The notes under the pieces were generated by a model. That model was given only the letters and a program-made list of their open reading frames with translations, was not told the DNA's origin and searched no databases. The position numbers were made by a program, and so were the translations under genes. A stretch of DNA of 18,121 nucleotides from Candidatus Hydrogenedens sp. (GTDB taxonomy: Bacteria; Hydrogenedentota; Hydrogenedentia; Hydrogenedentales; Hydrogenedentaceae). The DNA lies in contig JAIWNQ010000288.1 in assembly GCA_020216745.1 (NCBI GenBank), positions 1-18,121 on the forward strand, in the 5' to 3' direction. This document shows positions 1 through 7,645 of the stretch, piece by piece; within the stretch, counting starts at the first letter, position 1; every line of letters starts with the position of its first letter.

Positions 1-1
1 T

Positions 2-547
2 CGCAAAGCCACATTGGAAAGTCTAAGACGGCAAATAGCGATTGTTACACAAGAGACAATCCTTTTTTCAGGCTCGGTTCGCGATAACCTTACTGGGGGA
101 AATACCAACATTACAGATGAACAAATCGAGCAAGCTCTCATCATGGCACACGCACAGGAATTCGTCTCTCAAATGCCCAATGGATTAGACAGCAATTTAG
201 GTGAGTTTGGACAATTACTTTCTGGCGGACAGAGACAACGGCTCGCCTTGGCACGTGCCATTCTAAAAAATCCAGAGTTGCTACTTCTTGATGAAGCAAC
301 ATCTAACTTAGATTCCGAAAGCGAAAAATATATACAAGAAGCCCTAACTACCTTCTTAAAAGGGCGAACAAGTATTATCATCGCTCATCGGCTCTCGACC
401 ATCATGAACGCAGACCGAATTTTAGTTTTAGACCATGGAAAAATTGTGGAACAGGGTTCACACGAACAACTATTAAAACAACAAGGAATTTATTATCAAC
501 TTTATCAACATCAATTTCGTAGCACTTATGACACAACAACAGAATAA
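2..547 (+). CDS. ABC exporter ATP-binding protein, C-terminal part (partial)
   Basis: The frame is open to the left edge from base 2, so this is the C-terminal nucleotide-binding domain of a larger ABC protein, probably an MsbA/LmrA-type exporter with a fused membrane domain that lies outside the window. Visible in order: the Q-loop (VTQE, just after the SLRRQ stretch), the signature LLSGGQRQR, Walker B LLLLDEATSNLD with its catalytic Glu and D-loop, and the H-loop IIAHRLST. The spacing and the LFSGSVRDNL segment after the Q-loop are typical of type IV (ABCB-like) exporters. The domain would sit on the inner face of the cytoplasmic membrane and hydrolyse ATP to drive export, often of lipids or drugs; the substrate cannot be told. 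The last 20 bases overlap the following lipoprotein gene in another frame, so the two may be translationally coupled. The TTG at base 14 is not a credible start because the conserved reading continues upstream of it. Confidence 0.93.
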   Translation, partial: RKATLESLRRQIAIVTQETILFSGSVRDNLTGGNTNITDEQIEQALIMAHAQEFVSQMPNGLDSNLGEFGQLLSGGQRQRLALARAILKNPELLLLDEATSNLDSESEKYIQEALTTFLKGRTSIIIAHRLSTIMNADRILVLDHGKIVEQGSHEQLLKQQGIYYQLYQHQFRSTYDTTTE

Positions 548-1271
548 ATACACAATAATCCTTCCGCTCATTTTTTTGTTTTTGTTATTCAATTCATGCA
601 GTCAAAAAAGCACAGAACCACAGCCTACATCGGCTCAATCAGAAAAAATATCTACAACCTCTACTCCTCAACAAACCCCTGAACATACTATATCAGAACC
701 CCCGACATCAACAACTCCCAGTCCATGGGTTATCGGGAAAATCACCATTATTGACAGCACTGGCAAACCTTTGGAAAAAATGGCAGGTATTGCAACAGAA
801 AAGCCAAATGCTTTTGACGAACCTATTGCTCGCGGAAATTTAAGCGGACCAGATGGAGTTAGTACTATTACAATACCTAAAAACAAAGGCGTTTTTATCC
901 GAGCATGGGACCCTATCCTACATTATTTTCCGAATAACTATTTTGAGATTCCGCCAACAGACGCCGATTACCTCGAAGATATGCAAATCCTGATGCTGGA
1001 GGCAAGCACTGTTGAATTCCAGTTGCTTGATAAAGACGACCAACCTATTTCAAATGAAAATGTAGGACTGATGATGTTTCATCCCAAATTGGGACCATGG
1101 TGGCCCTGCGATGCACACACAGATGAAGCGGGGAACATACAATTCAAACCCGTTCCTGCTGGGATGTATAACCTACGAATCAAAACCGAACGCGGAATGA
1201 TATTGGAAATCAAAGACGTTAAAATACCACCCGCATCAATTCTCAATCTCGGCAAAATAAAACCCAGCTAA
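528..1271 (+). CDS. Lipoprotein with carboxypeptidase-regulatory/TTR-like domain
   Basis: A 247-residue protein of unknown function. Residues 1-24 form a lipoprotein signal: a short polar start, a hydrophobic run (IILPLIFLFLLF), then NSC with Cys24 as the likely lipidated residue. The lipobox is imperfect, because the -3 position is Phe. Residues about 25-67 are a Ser/Thr/Pro/Gln-rich linker. The rest looks like one or two transthyretin/carboxypeptidase-regulatory-like beta domains: WVIGKITIIDSTGKPLEKM near residues 69-87, and VEFQLLDKDDQPIS followed by DEAGNIQFKPVPAGMYNLRI near 163-219. The second stretch carries the typical G-x-x-x-F-x-x-V-P-x-G-x-Y signature. Such domains bind partners or peptidoglycan and decorate outer-membrane or periplasmic proteins. 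The ATG lies 20 bases inside the ABC gene and has no clear Shine-Dalgarno, which suggests coupling. A role with the exporter is inference only. Confidence 0.82.
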   Translation: MTQQQNKYTIILPLIFLFLLFNSCSQKSTEPQPTSAQSEKISTTSTPQQTPEHTISEPPTSTTPSPWVIGKITIIDSTGKPLEKMAGIATEKPNAFDEPIARGNLSGPDGVSTITIPKNKGVFIRAWDPILHYFPNNYFEIPPTDADYLEDMQILMLEASTVEFQLLDKDDQPISNENVGLMMFHPKLGPWWPCDAHTDEAGNIQFKPVPAGMYNLRIKTERGMILEIKDVKIPPASILNLGKIKPS

Positions 1272-1306
1272 CCCGCCATATTCAACCAACAATTACATTA
1301 ATTGAA

Positions 1307-1333
1307 AATTCGGACACATCTGACCTGTCAGAC
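1307..1333. repeat. Degenerate 9-bp tandem repeat, GTCNGAC family
   Basis: Three consecutive 9-base units read aattcggac, acatctgac and ctgtcagac. They end 11 bases before the stop codon (read on the minus strand) of the Gfo/Idh/MocA gene. The same unit recurs at 14607-14642 after another stop codon. The heptamer GTCNGAC is palindromic, so the repeat looks alike on both strands. The last two units also form an inverted repeat, TCTGAC-CT-GTCAGA (1319-1332). No T-tract follows in either direction, so I do not call it a terminator. Confidence 0.6.
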
Positions 1334-1344
1334 AAAAAACCAAT

Positions 1345-2622
1345 CTATATTAATTCCGTTTCGCCAGGGATGGCAACAGGTGGAACGGGCATCGGTCCAA
1401 AGTCTAATTTTTCAGGAAACAAGTTCAGTTTTGACTCGTTCAAAACCCAGTCCCATGTAACTTCCTGCCCAGAATATGCAGACATGCGTCCCATAATAGC
1501 GGTTAAGGTGCTTTCAGCGATGGCTTTTGTCTCGTTGATATAGGTTCCATTGCGTATAGCGGAAATGAGATCAGCATGTTCTTGTTCGTAAGGGTTGTTA
1601 TTTTCGCCGGAGTAGGGATATTCTTTATCCGTAAAGATATATTTACCGGGTTCTGCTTTTCCGCGTGTGCCAACCACATATTCGCCAACGCGTTTGAATG
1701 TATCTTTGTTCTGTCTGCAAGCACTGGTTACGCGTATGCCACCGGGGTATTCAAATTCTACGAAGAAGTGGTCATAAATATGCCCGAATTCGGGCCCCGT
1801 TCGTTGTTGTCTTCCACCCATACCGATAGCACGGATAGGATGAGCATTTAATACCCAATTAATCACATCAATATTATGCACATGTTGCTCGACAATATGG
1901 TCTCCTGAAATCCATGTATAGTAATTCCAGTTGCGGAGTTGATATTCCATATCTGACCAGGAAGGGTCGCGAGGAACAGGTGTATAGTAATCATAGTCGC
2001 CAATCCAATAGCAAGAAGCAGAAACGATATCGCCGATGGCTCCTTCATGTATACGCTTAATTAAAGATAGATATGGCTTCTGATGCCGGCGTTGTGTGCC
2101 TGCGACGACATTTAGTTTTTTCTCAGTTGCTTTTTCGCCTGTTGCTAAAATGGAACGGATACCGGGAGGGTCTACTGCAACGGGTTTTTCCATGAAGACA
2201 TGTTTATTCATTTCAATGGCATATTGGAAATGTTGTGGACGAAATGCTGGTGGAGCAGAGAGAATGGCAATATCTATATCTGTTTCCAGAACACCTTTAT
2301 AATTATCCCAACCGGTAAAACAATTTTTATCTTCTACCTGAAAAGCATCGCCTAATTGTGATAATTTTTCTTTACATTTCTGGATAGCATCTGGAAAAAG
2401 GTCACCGATGGCAGTTATTTTAATATTTGGAGAGGAACGGACGCAGTCCAATCCTGCTCCGATTCCACGTCTACCACAACCAATGATACCTACTTTTAGT
2501 GGGGCTGGCTCTGAAAAGGCGTGATGGGCAATAAAAAAAGATGCGCCTGTCACTGCACTTGCTTTGATGAAGTCTCTACGGGTAGGTGTAAAATTATTAT
2601 GTTTTATTTGTGAATTTTTCAT
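1345..2622 (-). CDS. Tat-exported Gfo/Idh/MocA family oxidoreductase
   Basis: A 425-residue NAD(P)-dependent oxidoreductase. Residues 15-20 (RRDFIK), followed by a small-residue hydrophobic stretch, form a twin-arginine signal, so the folded protein with its cofactor is probably exported to the periplasm. The Rossmann fold starts at residue 43 with the dinucleotide motif GIIGCGRRGIG (45-55). FMEKPVAVD (143-151) holds the EKP motif whose Lys is catalytic in this family. HNIDVINW (249-256) gives the Asp/His pair usually found in the active site. The C-terminal part (about 180-400) is the alpha/beta substrate domain. Family members act on inositols, sugars, amino sugars or glycosidic bonds through transient oxidation; the substrate here is unknown. 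The start is supported by AAGGAG seven bases upstream (2630-2635 on the plus strand). It diverges from a glycoside-hydrolase-like gene across 99 bases, which fits a shared role in carbohydrate use. Confidence 0.92.
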   Translation of the reverse strand: MKNSQIKHNNFTPTRRDFIKASAVTGASFFIAHHAFSEPAPLKVGIIGCGRRGIGAGLDCVRSSPNIKITAIGDLFPDAIQKCKEKLSQLGDAFQVEDKNCFTGWDNYKGVLETDIDIAILSAPPAFRPQHFQYAIEMNKHVFMEKPVAVDPPGIRSILATGEKATEKKLNVVAGTQRRHQKPYLSLIKRIHEGAIGDIVSASCYWIGDYDYYTPVPRDPSWSDMEYQLRNWNYYTWISGDHIVEQHVHNIDVINWVLNAHPIRAIGMGGRQQRTGPEFGHIYDHFFVEFEYPGGIRVTSACRQNKDTFKRVGEYVVGTRGKAEPGKYIFTDKEYPYSGENNNPYEQEHADLISAIRNGTYINETKAIAESTLTAIMGRMSAYSGQEVTWDWVLNESKLNLFPEKLDFGPMPVPPVAIPGETELI

Positions 2623-2670
2623 AATAATTCTCCTTGTTATTTTTTATAGGTTTTAAAATAGTATTAATAT

Positions 2671-2699
2671 ATTATCAAAAGGAAATCATTATTTGTAAA
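2671..2699 (-). promoter_or_regulatory. Candidate sigma-70-type promoter for the Gfo/Idh/MocA gene
   Basis: Read on the minus strand, TTTACA (2694-2699) and GATAAT (2671-2676) are separated by 17 bases. Each differs from consensus at one position. Transcription would begin near 2664, giving a leader of about 42 bases that contains the AAGGAG ribosome site. The match is good but was found by eye in an AT-rich region, where chance hits are common. Confidence 0.5.
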
Positions 2700-2702
2700 T
2701 AA
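2689..2702. promoter_or_regulatory. Inverted repeat in divergent promoter region, possible operator
   Basis: TTATTT-GT-AAATAA has perfect 6-base arms around a 2-base centre. It covers the -35 box of the minus-strand promoter and lies 19 bases before the plus-strand start codon. A regulator bound here could control both divergent genes. In such AT-rich DNA a palindrome of this length can arise by chance. Confidence 0.3.
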
Positions 2703-2721
2703 CTTTTGAAAGGAATTCCAA

Positions 2722-5622
2722 ATGTTTTTTAATCTTTGCTTTTCTCACATGAAATATTATCGTATTTACAAAAGGTTATCTATGGGAGTATTTTTTATTT
2801 GTGTACATGTTTCTTTCATTTTTTCTCTACAAGCAGAAGTTGTAGTGGAAACGGATAGTTTTAAGATGGGGATGGATGATGCGGGGGGTATAACGCAGTT
2901 TGTGGATAAAGCCACGGGGAGGGATTATCTGGATAAAGCGAAGAAGATACCGTTTGCTGTGTTGAAGGGAGAAAACCAAAGTTTCCCTGTAAAGGCGGTT
3001 AGGTATGAGGGTGCAGTATTGACAGCTGATTTTGGAGCGGTTGCGGGGCAGGTGGTATTTCATGTTGTTACGGGTCCTCAACGGATTGTTTTTGAGGTGC
3101 GGTCGGTTTCGTGGGATAAGGCGGAAGAAATTTCTTATGCGGAAATACCGCTAACTTTGAAAGGGACTTTTGAAGATGCTTTTGCAGTTACTCCTCTGGC
3201 ACTGGACCTGAAAACGAATTGCAATCAGATACCCGGGTTATGTTCTAAAGTAAGCGGTTTCATTGTTTATAAACGATTCGGTTTTGAAGGGACAAAAGGA
3301 GCCTTAATTGCCGGTCCGATGGATAACATTCGCAACGCACTTAAAGATGCCATAAAATCATCACCAGAATTGCCTCAATCGGATATAGGTGGACCGTGGG
3401 CTTTAGATGCGAAGGTAAATCAGGGTTCTTATTTAATTTCCACAAGTGAGTATGTTACGGAGGAAACGGTATCCCAATGGATAGAAGTAGCGAAAAGTGT
3501 TGGGGCAACTCAAATAGATTTTCATGGGGGACATCCGTTTCGATGGGGTGATTTTGAGGTGAACCCTGAATTGTACCCACGGGGTAGGGATAGTTTGAAA
3601 ACAGTTATTGATACGATACATCAAGCAGGTTTGTATGCGGGTTTGCATACCTATTCCTTTTTTATAGATAAGAAAACGCCCTGGGTAACACCTGTTCCCG
3701 ATACCCGATTGGCTTCGGATAAAACGTTTACCTTGGCGGAGGATTTAGAGGCGGGGGATAGTCGAGTTATTGTTGAAGAAAGTACGGAGACAATGTCAGC
3801 AATCACAGGTTTTTTTGTTCGTAATAGTGCAACGTTGCGGATTGATGATGAACTGATTATATATAAAGATGTTCAGAAGAGTGCACCGTTTACATTTGTG
3901 GAATGTGAACGGGGAGCGTATGAAACAAAGGTTTCCGCTCACAAAAAAGGTGCTAAAGTTCATCATCTAAAAGAATGTTTCGGCTTGTTTGTGCCGGATG
4001 TTAATTCAACTCTTTTTACAGAAGTGATTCAACGGACAGCAGATTTGTATAACTATTGTGGTTTTGACATGGTATATTTAGATGCTCTGGATGGTTCGGA
4101 TGTATTAGGAGGTTGGGAAAATACATGGCATTATTCTGCGAAATTTGTATATGAATTGATTCGTCGGCTTAACAAGTCTCCCATTATGGAAATGAGTACT
4201 TTTTCACATCACCTCTGGTGTGTTCGTTCTCGAATGGGTGCGTGGGATTGTCCGATGCGAGGGAAAAAAGAATTTGTGGACTATCACATTGTTAGCAATC
4301 GCCAGTGGAAATACTCGTTTCTACCTACGAATTTAGGGTGGTGGGGAATTTTTGATTGGGATGGTGTCCAGCCAGAACGAAGTATGTCGGATGAATTTGA
4401 ATATATTTGTGCGAAGGCATTAGCGACGAATAGTAGTTTGTCGTATGTGGTAGGATTTACTCCCAAAAATCTAAATAGTGATAAATTTCAACGATTTGCA
4501 AAGATAGCGAGAAAATATGAAGAACTCCGAATGAAAAATATTGTGCCAGAATCTATAAAGGAAAAATTAATAGAACCTGGCGCGGAGTTTACTCTGGATG
4601 TGGATGAAAATGGGCAATATCAATTTCGTCCTGTTACATATATAAAACATAAAATAAACCTAAATGATACATCAAATAGTTTTAGTGTGAATAATCCGTA
4701 TGCATCTCAGCCCTTAAAAATGCGTATAGAGGCACTGCTTGAGACGGAAGAAGAAGACCATCCCGATGCTAAATTACTTGCAAATTTTCGTGTTGAAAAT
4801 GAGTTTAGTAAAGCGGAAACACAAAAGGGGGTATCTGCAACGCTTGAATATCCACTTGAAAAAGCGGAGGATAGTAAGTTGAAAGCTATATTGAGAGCGG
4901 AGAATGTAGATGCAGAGCAGGAACGCTCCTGGGCAGTATTTCGCAAGGATATTCAAAATATGGTGGACTTCTCAACTCGTGGGTTGGGAGTTTGGATAAA
5001 AGGGGATGGGCAGGGTGAGGTGCTTAACTTTCAGATAGCGTCTCCCAAACATTTAATAGGTGGTTTTGCAGACCATTATGTTACGGTAGATTTTACGGGT
5101 TGGCGATATTTTGAACTTGTTGAACCTGAGTCGTATCAATTATCACGGTATGAATGGCAACATACACGAATGCGGAAGGATTTTTTGAGTGGGTCGAGCG
5201 ATATTATGTCTTTTGCTTATCCGATGTATCATTATTGGGTTAATTTTAAGAGTATTGCAACATTGACAATTGGTGTTAACAATATTCCCGTGGGAAAAAA
5301 GGTAGAGGTGGGATTGGGTCCTATTTCTGCTATTCCTTTTAAATCAGTAAAGATAGAAAATCCATCGGTTCAGATAGGAGATATAATTTTGACCTTCCCG
5401 ATAGAAATAAAGAGCGGTAGTTATATTGAATTTGTATCTAAAGATAATTGTAAACTTTACAACGAAAAAGGAGAGTTTGTTCGCGATATTATTCCAGAAG
5501 GAGAGATTCCCCAGTTACAACATGGGGAAAATAGTGTTATATTTAGAGGAGACAAGTTTCATAAATATAATTGTCGCTTTGATATAACAATTATTTCGGA
5601 AGGAATGCCCTTGTCAATGTAA
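2722..5622 (+). CDS. Secreted TIM-barrel glycoside-hydrolase-like protein
   Basis: A 966-residue exported protein. An N-terminal signal peptide has a basic stretch (KYYRIYKR, residues 11-18), a hydrophobic core and a likely cut after SLQA (residue 38). The first ATG has a GAAAGGAA ribosome site; Met10 and Met21 are alternative starts. Residues about 39-230 look like an N-terminal beta domain. About 231-600 look like a TIM barrel of the alpha-galactosidase/GH36-like kind: IDFHGGHPFRWGDFEVNPE (265-283), QAGLYAGLHTYSFF (301-314), GFDMVYLDALDG (447-458) and WWGIFDWDG (540-548). Asp454 at the end of a barrel strand is my candidate catalytic nucleophile or acid. An extra module interrupts the barrel at about 326-416. 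About 680-800 look like a carbohydrate-binding jelly roll (GLGVWIKGDGQGEVLNFQI). The reaction is not known, and I cannot assign a CAZy family. It is divergent from a sugar-type oxidoreductase. Confidence 0.75.
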   Translation: MFFNLCFSHMKYYRIYKRLSMGVFFICVHVSFIFSLQAEVVVETDSFKMGMDDAGGITQFVDKATGRDYLDKAKKIPFAVLKGENQSFPVKAVRYEGAVLTADFGAVAGQVVFHVVTGPQRIVFEVRSVSWDKAEEISYAEIPLTLKGTFEDAFAVTPLALDLKTNCNQIPGLCSKVSGFIVYKRFGFEGTKGALIAGPMDNIRNALKDAIKSSPELPQSDIGGPWALDAKVNQGSYLISTSEYVTEETVSQWIEVAKSVGATQIDFHGGHPFRWGDFEVNPELYPRGRDSLKTVIDTIHQAGLYAGLHTYSFFIDKKTPWVTPVPDTRLASDKTFTLAEDLEAGDSRVIVEESTETMSAITGFFVRNSATLRIDDELIIYKDVQKSAPFTFVECERGAYETKVSAHKKGAKVHHLKECFGLFVPDVNSTLFTEVIQRTADLYNYCGFDMVYLDALDGSDVLGGWENTWHYSAKFVYELIRRLNKSPIMEMSTFSHHLWCVRSRMGAWDCPMRGKKEFVDYHIVSNRQWKYSFLPTNLGWWGIFDWDGVQPERSMSDEFEYICAKALATNSSLSYVVGFTPKNLNSDKFQRFAKIARKYEELRMKNIVPESIKEKLIEPGAEFTLDVDENGQYQFRPVTYIKHKINLNDTSNSFSVNNPYASQPLKMRIEALLETEEEDHPDAKLLANFRVENEFSKAETQKGVSATLEYPLEKAEDSKLKAILRAENVDAEQERSWAVFRKDIQNMVDFSTRGLGVWIKGDGQGEVLNFQIASPKHLIGGFADHYVTVDFTGWRYFELVEPESYQLSRYEWQHTRMRKDFLSGSSDIMSFAYPMYHYWVNFKSIATLTIGVNNIPVGKKVEVGLGPISAIPFKSVKIENPSVQIGDIILTFPIEIKSGSYIEFVSKDNCKLYNEKGEFVRDIIPEGEIPQLQHGENSVIFRGDKFHKYNCRFDITIISEGMPLSM

Positions 5623-5747
5623 TAACTGATACTTTTTAAATTTCGGTTCAAAAGATAGAAAAGAATATAATAATAAGTAATTAATTATATCCCATTATAA
5701 AAACATAAGTTCGAATTTGAATATAAAGAATATTGGGGTTATAAAAA

Positions 5748-7019
5748 ATGATTAGACGTTTAGAAATTTTACATTACAAGGCATTTAAGTATATTGATAT
5801 ACAACTCGAACCCTTTCAGATAATTGTTGGTCCTAATGCAAGTGGAAAAAGCACTTTTTTTGATACGATTTGTTTAATCCATGATATTCTTCGAGAGGGA
5901 CCTCAGAATGCAATTCAAAAAAGAGTGTCTCACTTTAAAGAGTTATTATGGAGAAAAGAGGGGGAACAATTTGAAATTGCTTTGCAAATAAAAATCCCTG
6001 AAGAGATTCAAAAACAATTGAAAGACGATGAATATAATACAGTTCGTTATGAAATGTCTTTACATTCCGATACCATTAATGGGATCAGCATTCAAGACGA
6101 AAATCTATGGTTAATAAAGAAAGGGAGTGAAAATATTCATAGAAATGGGAAAAAAGAAAGAGATGATGACCTTTTTCCTCAAGAATTAAAGGCTCCTGAC
6201 CACATTGTTGTTTCGAGACGGAAAAAAACGCCACCGGGCTGGAGAAAAGTAATTTCAAAAAATGCACCAGGAAGTGGATATTTTAAATCGGAAACTACAG
6301 AATGGAATATAATTTATAAGATTGGTCCATATAAAGCATCGCTTGCAGGGACACCAGAGGATGAAGAACGATTTCCTGTATCTCTCTGGTTAAAGAACGT
6401 ACTTATGGAAGGGATTCAATTTCTGCAATTGAATAGTAATAATATGCGTGTTTCATGTAGACCCGATGTTCCTATTTCTTTCCAGACGGATGGATCCAAT
6501 CTACCGAAAGTGATACAAAACTTAAAGGAAAAAAATCCGAAAGCCTTTACATTATGGCTTGAACATATACAATCTGCTTTACCCGAAGTTCAAGATATTC
6601 AAATAAGGGAAAGAATGGAAGATAGGTTTTTATATCTTAGTATTATTCATAAAAATGGCTTGGAATTGCCTTCTTGGGTTATTTCGGACGGAACATTACG
6701 CATTTTAGCACAAACAATTATTCCTTATTTGTCAGAAAAAGACAAAATATATATGATTGAGGAGCCGGAGAATGGATTACATCCGCTCGCTATAGAATGT
6801 ATTTATCAGTCTCTTTCTTCGGTATATAAAAGTCAGGTGTTTCTGGCAACGCATTCTCCTGCAATATTAAATCTTGCTGAACTAAAAGAAATTCTATGTT
6901 TTTCAAAGACAGAATCGGGGTGCATAGATGTGATAAAAGGAATAAATCATCCAAAACTTAAAGATTGGCGTGAAAAAGTAGATATTGCTTCACTCCATGC
7001 AGCAGGGGTATTGCAATGA
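5748..7019 (+). CDS. AAA family (RecF/OLD-like) ATPase of a two-gene module
   Basis: A 423-residue ABC-class (AAA_15/AAA_21-like) ATPase with the usual RecF/SMC-type opening LEILHYKAFKYIDIQL. Walker A is GPNASGKST (28-36). A degenerate signature, VISDGTLRIL, is at 311-320. Walker B plus D-loop is KIYMIEEPENGLHP (333-346), and the H-switch is FLATHSP (365-371). The middle (about 60-300) holds the variable lid or arm insert; no zinc hook or long coiled coil is visible. The protein stops soon after the ATPase core and has no TOPRIM domain of its own, unlike OLD or GajA proteins. The next gene overlaps the stop codon by 4 bases and supplies a TOPRIM-like partner. By analogy with PARIS, RloAB and class 2 OLD pairs, the likely role is to sense phage or foreign DNA and control a nuclease effector. 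Identification as an ATPase is firm; the defence role is inferred. Confidence 0.88.
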   Translation: MIRRLEILHYKAFKYIDIQLEPFQIIVGPNASGKSTFFDTICLIHDILREGPQNAIQKRVSHFKELLWRKEGEQFEIALQIKIPEEIQKQLKDDEYNTVRYEMSLHSDTINGISIQDENLWLIKKGSENIHRNGKKERDDDLFPQELKAPDHIVVSRRKKTPPGWRKVISKNAPGSGYFKSETTEWNIIYKIGPYKASLAGTPEDEERFPVSLWLKNVLMEGIQFLQLNSNNMRVSCRPDVPISFQTDGSNLPKVIQNLKEKNPKAFTLWLEHIQSALPEVQDIQIRERMEDRFLYLSIIHKNGLELPSWVISDGTLRILAQTIIPYLSEKDKIYMIEEPENGLHPLAIECIYQSLSSVYKSQVFLATHSPAILNLAELKEILCFSKTESGCIDVIKGINHPKLKDWREKVDIASLHAAGVLQ

Positions 7020-7645
7020 AAGATATTGTCTTTTTAGTGGCGGATAATGATATGTCACAGGGGATAAAAGGCTTACTTTCTCGTTTGTTTCCGGAAAAGA
7101 AGTTGAACGATTTTTGTGATATTTATAAAGAGCCTAATCGTGATGCAGGGGTATACAAAAACGCAAGTGATTTTTTGAGAAAGTTCTTGAAACAATATCG
7201 CTATGCAATGGTATTTTTAGATCTTGAAGGAAGTGGTCAGGAAAAAAAGACTCGCGAAGAAATAGAAATAGAAATAGAAACACAACTTGTATATAATGGC
7301 TGGGCAAAAGAAAATGTGAAGGTTATTGTATTTGCCCCTGAATTAGAAATCTGGCTGTGGGTAGAATCGCAAATTATTTCAAAAAAGTTAGGTTGGGATA
7401 ATTATCAAGAATTAAAAAAGTGTCTTATATCGAAAGGATATTGGGAAAAAGGAATAACAAAACCCAAAAAACCAAAAGAATCTCTGAAATTTGCATTAAA
7501 AGAAAAAGGAATCCCATTTTCACCATCAATATTTAAAAAAATTGCGGAAAATATCCCTTTTGAAAATTTTCAAAGATGTCAGGACGCTTCTTTCAGGAAA
7601 TTTATAGAGACCTTAGAACGCTGGTACGATAAGAAATGGATATAG
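7016..7645 (+). CDS. TOPRIM/DUF4276-like partner of the upstream ATPase
   Basis: A 209-residue cytoplasmic protein whose ATG lies in an ATGA overlap with the ATPase stop, so the two are translationally coupled. It opens with strand-like DIVFLVADNDMSQGIKGLLSRL, in the place where TOPRIM-like DUF4276/RloB proteins carry their first acidic motif. Strand YAMVFLDLEGSG (63-74) supplies a second acidic pair. VKVIVFAPELEIWLW (101-115) matches the late ELEIW motif of the RloB/DUF4276 type. The C-terminus is Lys/Pro-rich followed by helices (PKKPKESLKFALKEKGI, 150-166). The first motif is D-N-D rather than the canonical Glu, so metal-dependent nuclease activity is plausible but unproven. From memory, similar short proteins are annotated inside methylation-associated defence (MADS) loci; I could not check this. 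No methyltransferase lies in this window. Confidence 0.7.
   Translation: MKDIVFLVADNDMSQGIKGLLSRLFPEKKLNDFCDIYKEPNRDAGVYKNASDFLRKFLKQYRYAMVFLDLEGSGQEKKTREEIEIEIETQLVYNGWAKENVKVIVFAPELEIWLWVESQIISKKLGWDNYQELKKCLISKGYWEKGITKPKKPKESLKFALKEKGIPFSPSIFKKIAENIPFENFQRCQDASFRKFIETLERWYDKKWI

Noticed and set aside
14..16. TTG as the start codon of the first gene
   Set aside because: Conserved exporter sequence reads through from base 2, so the gene simply enters from the left edge.
1319..1332. Inverted repeat TCTGAC-CT-GTCAGA as a bidirectional terminator between convergent genes
   Set aside because: The stem is only 6 bp with a 2-base loop and no T-tract in either direction; the tandem-repeat explanation fits better.
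1576..1851. Plus-strand ORF of 91 codons inside the oxidoreductase gene
   Set aside because: It is an antisense shadow of a conserved Gfo/Idh/MocA coding region and has no recognisable product.
7258..7280. GAAATA-type microsatellite inside the small effector gene, possible phase-variable site
   Set aside because: There are only about three hexamer units, and changes by whole units keep the frame; it encodes an EIEIEIE helix.
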